Assembly: GCA_003134855.1 (NCBI GenBank)
Contig: PLCS01000008.1
Span: forward strand, 682,747-746,746
DNA length: 64,000 nucleotides
Source: Acidobacteriaceae bacterium
GTDB taxonomy: Bacteria > Acidobacteriota > Terriglobia > Terriglobales > Acidobacteriaceae
Direction: 5' to 3'
In this document: one piece after another, positions 50,294 to 58,949 of the stretch
Numbering within the stretch: the first letter of the stretch is position 1
How the letters are laid out: every line of letters begins with the position of its first letter
Translations under genes and position numbers: made by a program
Notes under the pieces: model-generated
Told to the model about the DNA's origin: nothing
Database searches by the model: none
What the model saw: the letters and a program-made list of their open reading frames with translations, nothing else

Positions 50294-50473
50294 TCAACGA
50301 TAAGAATAGGGAAACAGATTGCGTCTGCCTTTGCGTATGAGGCGAATACGAGTAAACGGCTTCATGATTTTCAACAGGAACACAAGGGCGAGAACGGCTC
50401 CCGATACGATGATTCCTGCGAACATCACGAATCCAAAAACGAGATTCTGTGCCTGGTTCTGTACGTGGTGCAT
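50294..50473 (-). CDS. Small single-helix membrane protein
   Basis: About 59 residues from the ATG at 50473 (MHHVQNQAQNLVFGF...). One hydrophobic helix (VMFAGIIVSGAVLALVFLLK) is followed by a very basic tail (RIRLIRKGRRN). Size and layout suit a small inner-membrane protein of a conjugative element. No family is recognised. Confidence 0.45.
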   Translation of the reverse strand: MHHVQNQAQNLVFGFVMFAGIIVSGAVLALVFLLKIMKPFTRIRLIRKGRRNLFPYSYR

Positions 50474-50581
50474 GTGTCCTCCGATCGCGCTATTGTTCTG
50501 GCCGTCAGTTCTCATTCTTGAGTGCCAAGACAGTTGCCGTCAAGTCGGCTACTTGTTGCTCAAGCGTTTCTGCGACCACGA

Positions 50582-50863
50582 TCAACGAAACACCGCAAAG
50601 AACAGAGCCAGGGCCAACACAAAGCACCCGGCCCGAAGCCACTCAGGTATTGAACGACTGGCCGACTTCAGCCAGGCCGCAAGGCCCAGTCCCACCATCA
50701 CAACCAGGGCGAGACTAGAAATCAGAGCGTGGGAGTAATCCCGCCGCACGAGACAAAGCACAGCGGTCAACCCGTACAGCATCCCAAGAAACCCGAGACC
50801 TCCAGCCACGATGCGGAGGTTTCGGGGTGTCCTGAAGAACTCCAACATCTCACGCCTCAGCAT
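50582..50863 (-). CDS. Small membrane protein (about three helices)
   Basis: A 93-residue protein with hydrophobic segments near residues 18-38, 43-63 and 72-92, and basic residues between. Its start (ATG at 50863, or 50848) overlaps the 3' end of the upstream gene, suggesting translational coupling. No family is recognised. Confidence 0.5.
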   Translation of the reverse strand: MLRREMLEFFRTPRNLRIVAGGLGFLGMLYGLTAVLCLVRRDYSHALISSLALVVMVGLGLAAWLKSASRSIPEWLRAGCFVLALALFFAVFR

Positions 50864-51062
50864 CTACGGCTAACCAATCTTCGCCGACTTCTAACAGGTC
50901 CGCGTAGGCGTCTTTGTCGTCTTCGCCTTCTGCCGCAGGGATGACGCCGCCGCCCATGTCGATCTCTTCCCCTGTTTCCTCATCGCGGCCTATCAGCAGC
51001 ACTTGCCAACCACCGCCAACTTCGGCAGGACGCGGATTGATCTCAAAGCGTTCACGTTTCAT
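50850..51062 (-). CDS. Small acidic hypothetical protein
   Basis: About 70 residues from the ATG at 51062 (MKRERFEINPRPAEVGGGWQ). A beta-hairpin-like start is followed by acidic DEETGEEIDMGGGVI and a DAYADLLEVGEDWL helix, a pattern of small plasmid-encoded proteins. GGAGGCTC lies upstream. Its end overlaps the next membrane-protein gene. Confidence 0.55.
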   Translation of the reverse strand: MKRERFEINPRPAEVGGGWQVLLIGRDEETGEEIDMGGGVIPAAEGEDDKDAYADLLEVGEDWLAVDAEA

Positions 51063-51086
51063 TGAGCCTCCAGTCACACACGGCCT

Positions 51087-51320
51087 CTATTGTGGTATAG
51101 AAATCCCAGCCGCACGTAGAACCGCTACGGCCCTTTTTATAGCGGCTGCATGAGTGTTGCACGCATTCTGATACCGAGCTTCATGCTGCTGCATTTCCGC
51201 ATCATCACAAACTCTGAATGCGGCGATTGCATATCGATCTGCTGCACCCTTGAGTGTGGCAGACGTAGTAGCAATATCAGCTTGGGCTTTGTCGTAAGCA
51301 ACCTGTTGTTCTTTCGTCAT
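51087..51320 (-). CDS. Small helical hypothetical protein
   Basis: About 77 residues from the ATG at 51320 (MTKEQQVAYDKAQADIATTS...). Almost entirely helical by composition, with a coiled-coil-like AAIKRAVAVLRAAG end. GGAGGATTGG precedes the start. It lies 24 bp upstream of the acidic-protein gene in the same direction. No family is recognised. Confidence 0.55.
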   Translation of the reverse strand: MTKEQQVAYDKAQADIATTSATLKGAADRYAIAAFRVCDDAEMQQHEARYQNACNTHAAAIKRAVAVLRAAGISIPQ

Positions 51321-51401
51321 GACTTTTCCAATCCTCCTACATCTTTGCACCACAAAGGACCGTTTCTGAGGGCTATTTGAGCAAGGCCGCTGTCGAGCAG
51401 T

Positions 51402-52172
51402 TTAGATGAAAAGTCCACCAGCATTATCCTTGAATGCCTTCCGCTGCTTCCAGATGACTTTGATCTTCAGCTCATCGAGCCAAGTCAGTATCCCCGGTTC
51501 CGGTTTTCTCCGGAGAAGAATTGCCATGTGTGGATCGTTGAACTTCTCTCTCCCAAGGAAGCGATAGTCCAACAACTGGCCTACCGCCATCCTGATGTAC
51601 TCGCGTTTGTTTGAGGACTTGGCCTCGATCAGGTTGTTTCGCTTCTTCTCGTAGGCGTCGCAGCGGAGACCTTGATAGTTTGCCACCGAAACATCGCAGT
51701 TATCTCTCTTGAGCCAGTCCCGATACTCTACAACTAACGCTGCCTCAAGTCTCCGTGCGACCCCAACCTCTGTAGCGGTCCTTCTCCGATAGTCCAACTG
51801 CTGGGGGTCAAGGATACGGGATAGAGTGATTGCGCTGGTGGACCTTGGCTTGGGAACTCCACCATGTTTAGCAATCTTGCCTGTGACGCCCCCTGGAGGA
51901 CCAGGGGACCCTGCGGCCTTCGGAACAAGTTTGAAGTCTCTCGACTCAAGGAAATCGTTAGTCCGCCTGCCTCCTCGGGAATGGCGCAATCTCGCGTTTG
52001 GAGGGACCAAACGGTTGACGAGGGACAAAACATACTTTGGTGGATACCTTTCCCCCTTATAGATCAGATCATATTTCTTGGATTCGCGACGGGCTGGGAT
52101 GTCACGCTTCTTTCTCAGTTGTTCGAGCACCTTCACGATAAGTTCGTGTGTAATCGACTTTGGTCTCGGCAT
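51402..52172 (-). CDS. Restriction-like protein: ScoMcrA-type head domain plus PD-(D/E)xK-like nuclease
   Basis: A 256-residue protein. Residues ~5-60 (ITHELIVKVLEQLRKKRDIP, then YDLIYKGERYPPKYVLSLVN) resemble the N-terminal head domain of ScoMcrA-like modification-dependent enzymes. Residues ~140-256 look like a PD-(D/E)xK nuclease: YQGLRCDAYEKKRNNLIEAK with the Glu-x-Lys pair, then AVGQLLDYRFLG. A catalytic Asp is plausible in the first strand but not certain. A Gly/Pro linker joins the parts. It stands alone, so it is a candidate type IV restriction or other defence gene. Confidence 0.55.
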   Translation of the reverse strand: MPRPKSITHELIVKVLEQLRKKRDIPARRESKKYDLIYKGERYPPKYVLSLVNRLVPPNARLRHSRGGRRTNDFLESRDFKLVPKAAGSPGPPGGVTGKIAKHGGVPKPRSTSAITLSRILDPQQLDYRRRTATEVGVARRLEAALVVEYRDWLKRDNCDVSVANYQGLRCDAYEKKRNNLIEAKSSNKREYIRMAVGQLLDYRFLGREKFNDPHMAILLRRKPEPGILTWLDELKIKVIWKQRKAFKDNAGGLFI

Positions 52173-52718
52173 ACCTACCTCTTGAAAAGCCTACCACTCT
52201 ACAATGCAAGCTCCTGCCACGGTCGCAACGGCCTACTGCGATTGTGAGCGTACCATGAACGACGCCCAATCCCAAAGAGGAACGGTGCTGCGTCACCTGT
52301 GACGGCGGGGTGGACACACTTCCGTCAAGGCTCTCCGCAGAGCGGATCGCGGCCAGAGACGGCCGGCACGGTTGTAGAGAAGTCCAAGATGGGCGTCTTT
52401 GTGTCATCCCTCAGCCTCCGAGAACTGGCGTAGGAGTTGGCGTAAACCATTCACGAGATGCTGCCTGATGAGCGCAGCCATTCTCAGCCTTTCCGCGTTC
52501 CAGCACGAGGCGCAAGCGCGGACCGTTACCTCGCAATGCACCAACCCTGTTTGCACGCCGGGCAAGCCCTGCGCACTTTTTCGGTGTCCAGTCCCTCGAC
52601 GTTGCTTGGACTGCGCCCCAGCGCCAGTAACCCGCATGACACCCCACATTCTCTTGTGCCCGGCCTAGGCCGGGCACACCACCAAGACAGCAACGCATTC
52701 CATCTCAGGTCTTACTTC
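52173..52718. other. Gap with a perfect 22-nt palindrome
   Basis: GTGCCCGGCC and GGCCGGGCAC meet around TA at 52656-52677, a perfect self-complementary site. Nothing else supports a gene in this 546-bp gap; the frames present lack start signals. Confidence 0.4.
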
Positions 52719-52913
52719 TCAAATTCTCAGATGAGGGTAGCTCTCTAATTCAGCATCGGTTGGATACCGTTTGCATCCAGGGCACTCCATCGGGGGATGT
52801 TTCATGTAGCCTCCATTGTGGTTCCGAGGTTTATACACCAGCTGGAGTGGCATCCCGTCTTTCTTGCAGCAGAGCCTACCATTGCGTTCTTCAAACCAAG
52901 CATCTTCTGTCAT
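52719..52913 (-). CDS. Small zinc-ribbon-like protein
   Basis: About 64 residues from the ATG at 52913 (MTEDAWFEERNGRLCCKKDG). CC near residue 15 and CPGC near residue 44 could form one zinc site; the part between is basic and His-containing (KPRNHNGGYMKHPP). GAGGATC precedes the start. No family is recognised. Confidence 0.55.
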   Translation of the reverse strand: MTEDAWFEERNGRLCCKKDGMPLQLVYKPRNHNGGYMKHPPMECPGCKRYPTDAELESYPHLRI

Positions 52914-52959
52914 CGATCCTCCTCGGTGCATGCCTTAAACTAACGGGTTAATTGATACT

Positions 52960-52996
52960 CGCTAAAAATGTGAAAGCCGCCCCTGACGGGGCGGCT
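52960..52996 (-). terminator. Rho-independent terminator of the 53034-53771 gene
   Basis: On the minus strand AGCCGCCCC (52996-52988), GTCA loop, GGGGCGGCT (52983-52975), then TTCACATTTTT. A strong GC stem with a T-tail about 40 bp after the stop codon. Confidence 0.8.
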
Positions 52997-53033
52997 CTCT
53001 GGCCTGGCGAAACTCTATAGTTAGATTACCTCA

Positions 53034-53771
53034 TTACTTGGCTTGTTCCTTCCATTTCTCTTTCGCCTCCATCGCTTTTTCGGTTCGATAGAGAAGTAAT
53101 GCAGTTTTGCTCCCATCGTTAAGAACGGCATCGAAGCTCACATCCCCACCAATCACGTTTGTCTCCCTGACTTTAAGGTTTGGACCTCCGGATACCAAGC
53201 CGTACGGATATGCGGGGCCACATTCAGCAGGTTCAAAATAATTCCCGTGCTTAAAGATCCCAGTATCCCCAGCGAAACGCCGTAAGTCGAATGTGACAAA
53301 CTTGAACTTAGAGTAAAACAGATAGGTATTGAACCCTACAGGAGAATTGCCTTTGAGCATGGCTTTCACTGCTTCCTCGCGCGCCGTCTCATCCTGATAG
53401 ACCCAAAGAGCCTCCCCTGAATACCTAAAACCGCTTTCCTTCCAGCTCCGTGTATCGTTGGTCGCGATCCCCACCTGAACGTTCAGTTGCGGAGACGCGG
53501 GTTGCTTACCAACAGTCGGATGCTCCTGCTTGCTAATTGGTGGGGTCGCCTTAGTCTCGGCTGGCGGTTCGAGGATCATGTAAACATCTATTCCGCCATC
53601 GGAAAAGAGGAAGGCCACTTGCGGGGGTTTTCCTTCGATGAGAATTTGAGATGGAACCTCCAGATGCTTCGTCACCTGCGGACAAGCCTTTTCTATCTCA
53701 GCGATTGATTGCGCGTAAGCCGTAAAGGAAAAGCTCGCGAGGACCAAAAGAAATGTGCAGATTGTTCGCAT
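53034..53771 (-). CDS. Hypothetical secreted protein
   Basis: A 245-residue protein with a signal (MRTICTFLLVLASFSFTAYA). The body is mixed alpha/beta, with QILIEGKPPQVAFLFSDGGI and KFKFVTFDLRRFAGDTGIFK as clear strands and two Cys in EKACPQ and AECGPAY. The C-terminus is Lys/Glu-rich. No ribosome-binding site is obvious. I do not recognise the family; a strong terminator follows, so it is a real transcription unit. Confidence 0.55.
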   Translation of the reverse strand: MRTICTFLLVLASFSFTAYAQSIAEIEKACPQVTKHLEVPSQILIEGKPPQVAFLFSDGGIDVYMILEPPAETKATPPISKQEHPTVGKQPASPQLNVQVGIATNDTRSWKESGFRYSGEALWVYQDETAREEAVKAMLKGNSPVGFNTYLFYSKFKFVTFDLRRFAGDTGIFKHGNYFEPAECGPAYPYGLVSGGPNLKVRETNVIGGDVSFDAVLNDGSKTALLLYRTEKAMEAKEKWKEQAK

Positions 53772-53979
53772 TGCACCTCTTTTATTTTGGACTGGTCAGA
53801 TTATATGCCGAGTGCCCGGCTCGGCACTTCTTCGCCTCCGTTCCGCGCCAAATGCCTAAGGTCGCCGCAGGCCCCAACAGGCTAGGCAGACAGGTGCCCT
53901 ATCCAATGCGCTCGCGGGGTTGTAGGGCTGCGCAGCGGCCCGCTCGCCCCGTCTCAAGTCTCGATTTAGAGAAGCTAAT

Positions 53980-54300
53980 TCATTGGTTGTCGAACTCTGG
54001 GCGTACACGCCATCGTGTAGATTCCCCAAGAATGAGGCGGGCGCTGAATGGGCGGTGTTCTTCCCTGGAGAGAAAACCTTCGATCACATCTGTCTTGCCG
54101 AGTTCGCACAGTTGCTTGGTTTCCTCGTCAAGCAACTCCCTGCCGAAATACTCGAAAAGGATCTGAAACCGGCAGTCCGGGTGTCGAACGCATTGTAGGC
54201 ATTCGGGGTCGTAGCTCATCCGCAAATGGCTGACAATGCCCTTGGATGCACACTGCGGGCAGGGATGGGCGCCTGGGGGCGGTGGAGGGATTGCTGGCAT
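53980..54300 (-). CDS. Topoisomerase C-terminal-repeat protein with zinc ribbon
   Basis: A 106-residue protein. The N-terminal half has CPQC (residues 14-17) and CLQC plus a further Cys in RHPDCRFQ, a zinc ribbon like those at the end of bacterial type IA topoisomerases. The second half, ELLDEETKQLCELGKTDVIE then GFLSREEHRPFSARLIL, matches the topoisomerase III C-terminal repeat (GFxSKxGRPFxAxL). There is no catalytic topoisomerase domain. It may bind single-stranded DNA during transfer. It follows the transglycosylase gene by 9 bp. Confidence 0.6.
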   Translation of the reverse strand: MPAIPPPPPGAHPCPQCASKGIVSHLRMSYDPECLQCVRHPDCRFQILFEYFGRELLDEETKQLCELGKTDVIEGFLSREEHRPFSARLILGESTRWRVRPEFDNQ

Positions 54301-54309
54301 GGAAACTCC

Positions 54310-54915
54310 TTATCTGGACGTGTTTTGGAGAACGGTGGAGGCATAGCCGTTTGTGATGCCGACAGAGTAGGTGCCGCTATTGTACAGGGAGAATGCCTCA
54401 AGGAGTCCGTCTTGAGTGTGGGGCACGGTCGCATAGTCTGAGAGAAATATCTTGGCTCCTGCGGCAAGGTTTATGCAGGGATCGAAGAGAGCCATAGGCG
54501 GAACTCTGAGCCTGGGGGCCATTTCCACATTGACCTGTACGAGTCCTATGGATACGGTGTAACCCTGCGATAGATACCATTTGGCCCAGTGGATCGCCTC
54601 GGTCTTGCTGCGCGGCTGGCGTAGCAAGAGTACCTTACCGTCATAGCCTCGGCGGCGGGCGCTCGTCTCCGGGTAGTTGATGGACAGGACATAGGGATAC
54701 ATGGCGCTCTCGGTCTTCGCCAGGGCGCGCATGATCTCCGGGGAGACGGCTGGCGCGCAATGACGCGCCAGGTTGTCGAATTGCGCGGGGGAGAGTTGGA
54801 CGTTGACCGGGGAGCAAGGCGGGCGGGGTTCGCCCGCCGTAACCGGCAGGCAAGCGGATAGCAGGATGGCGAGAGACAACGCCATGCACCTATTCAATCG
54901 ACATGCTAAGGCCAT
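54310..54915 (-). CDS. VirB1-like lytic transglycosylase
   Basis: About 201 residues from the ATG at 54915, with a lipoprotein-like signal (ALSLAILLSACLPV). The mature domain has the transglycosylase catalytic Glu in RALAKTESAMYPYVL and GLVQVNVE with LFDPCINLAAGAKIFLSDY. It opens peptidoglycan for the mating channel. The ATG follows GGGAGACATT, overlapping the 3' end of the zeta-like gene by 26 nt, which suggests coupling. Confidence 0.85.
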   Translation of the reverse strand: MALACRLNRCMALSLAILLSACLPVTAGEPRPPCSPVNVQLSPAQFDNLARHCAPAVSPEIMRALAKTESAMYPYVLSINYPETSARRRGYDGKVLLLRQPRSKTEAIHWAKWYLSQGYTVSIGLVQVNVEMAPRLRVPPMALFDPCINLAAGAKIFLSDYATVPHTQDGLLEAFSLYNSGTYSVGITNGYASTVLQNTSR

Positions 54916-55987
54916 CGTCAATGTCTCCCTTCTGCGCGGCGGAACCGGCATTGTCGGTGGATGTGTCGGGCAAGGCGACGTTAAGAGCGGCGTCCGCTGT
55001 AAGGGCCGTGGCCAGTTCATCTACAAACGGCGCAAGGTGAGGCGGCGAGTTGACGGATAGGGACTCGTCTACGAGCTGGTGTCTCAGTTCGCGGATTTCT
55101 TCCGAGCTGGCGACTTGAACGTGTTGAGTGCTCGAACCATACTCGTGATATACGCCTTCACCGATGGCGAGTGTCGCAAACCCTTGGGCTTGTCTGTAGG
55201 CGTCGTCTGAGATGCGCTTGGAGTCGAATTGCTGTTGGAGTGATTCGGTAAGTCGATCTCTGATTTGGTCATAGCTTCCTCTCTGGAGTCTGTCGAGTTG
55301 TTCCCAGCCCGGTAGTTCGGTGCTGTTGTTTAAGCCATTGGATCGGTCAATGAGGGTAAAGGCTACCTGGTCTCCGAAGCGGTCGCGGATTTGCTGCAAC
55401 CCATCGGGTAGACCGCTCTGGATGGTCGCTATGGAATGAATCGTCGCGCCTCGGCCGTCAATCTCAAAGCGGTTGAGTGTGTTGTCGAGAGCGACTTCCG
55501 GGGGCACGTTGATAGCGACGATGGTAGGGGTTAAACCTGCCTCAAGTGCGGCCTCGATCTTGGGGATTGAGGATTGAGGGTTGGCTAGCTGGCCTTCGTA
55601 GATAACCCTCACATCCTGGGCGGGTTCACCGTTGGTCAAGACGGCTGTGGTCTTACCGGCTCCTGGTGCGCCGGTAACGAAAATGGCCTGGTCGCGCTCC
55701 GGGTGCGACTGGTCGGCGATTGCTCTGGAGTATTGTTCGTCGGCCAAAACTACGGCTGAATTGTGGACAGGGCCGTTATACCTGGCGCGGGCCTCATTTG
55801 AGGCGGCGAAGTCGGCAAACTGCTCTTTCATCAGGTCGCTGCACACATAGCGGCCTTCAAAGGAACGGGCATCAGAGACGTACTTCTCCAAGTACGGGTC
55901 CGGGTCGCGTTCAACGGACTCGGCAAGGCGTTCTTGAACCTCCTGCCGGTCGGGCTGGGAATACTTGTTGATGCTGATTCTCTTCAT
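54890..55987 (-). CDS. Zeta-toxin-like P-loop kinase
   Basis: A 365-residue protein. A Walker A motif GAPGAGKT lies near residue 107 in IFVTGAPGAGKTTAVLTNGE, followed by strands and helices of the zeta-toxin fold (EAALEAGLTPTIVAINVPPE). The C-terminal third is low-complexity and helical (SVNSPPHLAPFVDELATAL). Zeta toxins phosphorylate UDP-N-acetylglucosamine to block wall synthesis and are normally held by epsilon antitoxin; no epsilon gene is seen. Its start overlaps the relaxase stop by 4 nt (ATGA), so it is translated with the relaxase. Confidence 0.8.
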   Translation of the reverse strand: MKRISINKYSQPDRQEVQERLAESVERDPDPYLEKYVSDARSFEGRYVCSDLMKEQFADFAASNEARARYNGPVHNSAVVLADEQYSRAIADQSHPERDQAIFVTGAPGAGKTTAVLTNGEPAQDVRVIYEGQLANPQSSIPKIEAALEAGLTPTIVAINVPPEVALDNTLNRFEIDGRGATIHSIATIQSGLPDGLQQIRDRFGDQVAFTLIDRSNGLNNSTELPGWEQLDRLQRGSYDQIRDRLTESLQQQFDSKRISDDAYRQAQGFATLAIGEGVYHEYGSSTQHVQVASSEEIRELRHQLVDESLSVNSPPHLAPFVDELATALTADAALNVALPDTSTDNAGSAAQKGDIDDGLSMSIE

Positions 55988-58941
55988 TCGATACCTATGT
56001 CAATCACATATTCGGAAATGTCGGGGTGTTTGATGTTGGCCAGAGCGGCGAGATTGGCGTCGGCTGGATCGAGCGTTTGCAGGTTGGTTGGGTCGTTCGG
56101 GGTGAGTGGTGCGTGTGAGAGGTTGTCCAGTGCGGCGTCATGTTGATGCGATGGATCGGGGCCGTGGGCCGCGCTGGGAATGGTAAGCTCTTGGCTGTGT
56201 TGGATCGCTTCGGCCTGGTCGAGTGTTGTCGGCTCCTTGAGGAGAGCCTTTGCGTCGATGGCGGATTCTTTGGTTATGTCGGCGCTTAGGGCCTGGGGGA
56301 GACGGCTTGCGTCGTTCGTGTAGATTTGGGCGTCTGACTGGCCGCGCGATAGCGACACATAGGCAAACCGGGTATTGAGAAGTTGGCTGGGGGCATCCGT
56401 GTCCATGTTGACGAGCACGCGGTCTGAGGTAAGGCCCTGGCTGGAATGGCTGGTCACGGCGTAGCCGTGATCGAAATTCCGCATCGTCTGAGGATCGAAG
56501 GTGATGGACTGGCCGGCGTCCATCTTCACCGTGATTTGGGATGCCTGGGCGGCGGTTGCCGGTGTGATGGCTTCAATTGTGGCGAGATCGCGGTTTGCAA
56601 CTCCAAGTTTCTTGTCCGGGGCGGTGAACTGGAGCCGGTCGCCTGTCGCAAACTCGCGGTCAAGTTCCTTGTAGATGTTGACTCCCTTTAGGCGTTCGGG
56701 ATTGTATTCGACGCGCTGGCCGTCCTGCTTCTCGACGGTCAATAGGTTTTTGGCGGAATCTACATCTACAACACGGGCAAAGCTCTTGGCGGCGATGTCG
56801 TGTTCCCTGCTCCCTTTCTGGTACTGAAGCACATCGCCGATGTCGTAACGAGCGGCCCATGCGCGTTCGGTGCTGGTGATGTCGGAACGATTGACGAGTA
56901 CCTTCATGGCATGGTCTTGTTTCGAGACTGCGCCACTGTCCTGTAAGCTCTCGCGGATGGCTAGATTAAGTTCGCGGCGTGTGGCGTTGTCGGGGGAGAT
57001 GACGAGCGTGTTTTGAGGGCGCTGGACGTAATCCGCGGCGATTGCCTGGATGCGCTCGGTGGCATCCTTGATCTCGTGTACGCGGCCTTGGGCCTCCAGT
57101 AGCTTGATGCCTGCGGCGGTCTCGTTCTTGGAAAGGTGCTCTACGGCCTTGAGCAACTCGGGCTCGTTCCTCTGGCGAACGATCTGGTCAAGCTGGGATG
57201 TCCTCATTCCGGCTTGCTGGAGTTGCTCAAAGGGCTTGCCAGCGTCTACGCCTTGATGCTGGCGGGTGTCGCCCACAAACAGAATCCGGTCCTCGGGGCC
57301 TAGTTTATTCATGAACTGGCGCATCTGCATGGTGCTGGCGAGACTGGATTCGTCCAGCATATAAAGGTGCTTCGCTCCGGTGTGTTCCCCCCCCTTGGTG
57401 AGGAATCCTTGAAGAGTGTCCGCTGATATTCCGGCCTCTCTTAGCTGGGCAGCCGCACGGGATGTGGGGGCGAAGCCTTGGACTACATACCCGTTTTGTT
57501 GGGCGCCCTCGCGGATGGTTTCTATGACGGTAGTTTTGCCGGTTCCGGCCTTCCCTTGCAGGCCGTGTACCCGGTCGGGAGACATTAGAACCTCCTGAAT
57601 GGTGCGGCGCTGGGCTTCGTTGAAATAGTCGCGGGTGTTGCTTTGGGCGGTGGCGGCGTCCTTTTGCATGATCGGCTCAACGGAAGACTGGCCGGTTTGC
57701 ATTGTTTGGACAATGGACCTTTCCGCGTTTATTGCGTCCTGTGAGGTAACGAGTCGGGCCGGGATGTCGGGCCGGTTCTCCCTGGAAACGGTCTGGAGTT
57801 GTCCCTTGGCGAAATTGGCGGCAAGGGCGGTTTCCACGTCTCCAATCCGCACCTCGCCCATGCCGCGCCGGAGAGCATCACGGGTAAGGGCGCGCTCGTC
57901 TATGACGGCCTCGCGCTCGAAGTTCTTGTCCTGGGAGAATTGAACGGCGGTGGTTCCGGTGGCCTGGTTGCCTACGGCGTGGCCAGCGGTTTGTAGCGCG
58001 TGGTTTCTGGCGGCCTCGGATACAACTTTGTCGGCCTGGTTGCTGTAGGTGGCCGCTAGTTCCTTGTGGGCCGCGAGAATCTCCTCCTGGGTCATTGGCT
58101 GCTTTTTGTCGCGGGTGTTTTGGGCGGCATTCGCGGCGGCGGCTGGTCCTGAGAGTCCATTTGTCTTTAGGTACTCCTCAATCTGTTCGCGCCGTGGGCT
58201 GGATGCCTGGAGGTACTCTTTCGAGTATCCCTTGATCTCTGGCGCTCCGCTCTTGCCTGTCTCCAGCGTGTAGCCGAGATTGCGAAGCTGGTACGTCAAT
58301 TCCGACTGGTAGATCGCAGTGGCGTACTGCTGACTGGCAAAAAGCGCCTTCGTTTCGAGGGCGTTGAATTGTCCGTCTGCGCGCTGGGTCATGTTGAACA
58401 TGACAACGTGCGTATGGAGTTGAGGGGCGGAGTATCCATCGACCGGGCGAGAGGTTTGATGCTCAAACTTGGCGGCAAGTAGTTTGCCGGTCGTCTCTGC
58501 TTTATCCGTGCTTACGTGGGCCTGGGTAAACCCCTCAAGGCGGCTGAGTGCCACATCGACGGCTCGGCGGTGGGCCTCGATGATTCGCTCATCGCCTCCC
58601 ACCAAAGCGGTGAGGGAAACGGATTTTGGCGCGGAAAACACGGCGTCCCATGCCGCGCGGTGCTCCACGGGACGCACGAATGTACCCTCCTGGGTTGTAT
58701 ATGCTGCCCGGTCAATGTGCCGTATAAGCTGGGCGTCTCCTGCTGCATTCTTACCCTCTGCGAGGTTGGAAAAAGACTGGTAATCTATCGCGCCGGTTAG
58801 GCCCATGTCCTCGGCTAGTTTGCCGTGCCACTGGCCCGGTGCCTCGGCGTCCTGCTGCCAATAGTTCTCCTTTGCGATGTACTCCTTGGTGTAATAGTCC
58901 TTGACCTGGGACGATCCGAGCGATTGGGAAATCTTGAGCAT
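55984..58941 (-). CDS. MobF-family conjugative relaxase-helicase (TrwC-like)
   Basis: A 985-residue protein. The N-terminal relaxase domain has FSAPKSVSLTALVGGDERII and the metal-binding PQLHTHVVMFN (HxH, about residue 175), preceded by the early DYYTKEYIAKENYW region with the catalytic Tyr pair. The helicase part begins near residue 450 (VHGLQGKAGTGKTTVIETI, Walker A), with AAA/RecD-like motifs to about residue 900. It nicks oriT, stays bound to the 5' end and unwinds the strand. Directly downstream of the TrwB-like gene, as in trwABC. Confidence 0.93.
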   Translation of the reverse strand: MLKISQSLGSSQVKDYYTKEYIAKENYWQQDAEAPGQWHGKLAEDMGLTGAIDYQSFSNLAEGKNAAGDAQLIRHIDRAAYTTQEGTFVRPVEHRAAWDAVFSAPKSVSLTALVGGDERIIEAHRRAVDVALSRLEGFTQAHVSTDKAETTGKLLAAKFEHQTSRPVDGYSAPQLHTHVVMFNMTQRADGQFNALETKALFASQQYATAIYQSELTYQLRNLGYTLETGKSGAPEIKGYSKEYLQASSPRREQIEEYLKTNGLSGPAAAANAAQNTRDKKQPMTQEEILAAHKELAATYSNQADKVVSEAARNHALQTAGHAVGNQATGTTAVQFSQDKNFEREAVIDERALTRDALRRGMGEVRIGDVETALAANFAKGQLQTVSRENRPDIPARLVTSQDAINAERSIVQTMQTGQSSVEPIMQKDAATAQSNTRDYFNEAQRRTIQEVLMSPDRVHGLQGKAGTGKTTVIETIREGAQQNGYVVQGFAPTSRAAAQLREAGISADTLQGFLTKGGEHTGAKHLYMLDESSLASTMQMRQFMNKLGPEDRILFVGDTRQHQGVDAGKPFEQLQQAGMRTSQLDQIVRQRNEPELLKAVEHLSKNETAAGIKLLEAQGRVHEIKDATERIQAIAADYVQRPQNTLVISPDNATRRELNLAIRESLQDSGAVSKQDHAMKVLVNRSDITSTERAWAARYDIGDVLQYQKGSREHDIAAKSFARVVDVDSAKNLLTVEKQDGQRVEYNPERLKGVNIYKELDREFATGDRLQFTAPDKKLGVANRDLATIEAITPATAAQASQITVKMDAGQSITFDPQTMRNFDHGYAVTSHSSQGLTSDRVLVNMDTDAPSQLLNTRFAYVSLSRGQSDAQIYTNDASRLPQALSADITKESAIDAKALLKEPTTLDQAEAIQHSQELTIPSAAHGPDPSHQHDAALDNLSHAPLTPNDPTNLQTLDPADANLAALANIKHPDISEYVIDIGIE

Positions 58942-58949
58942 GGGTATCC

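Noticed and set aside
54890..55987. Considered as a full epsilon/zeta toxin-antitoxin pair
   Set aside because: No small antitoxin gene is found on either side; the flanking genes are relaxase and transglycosylase.
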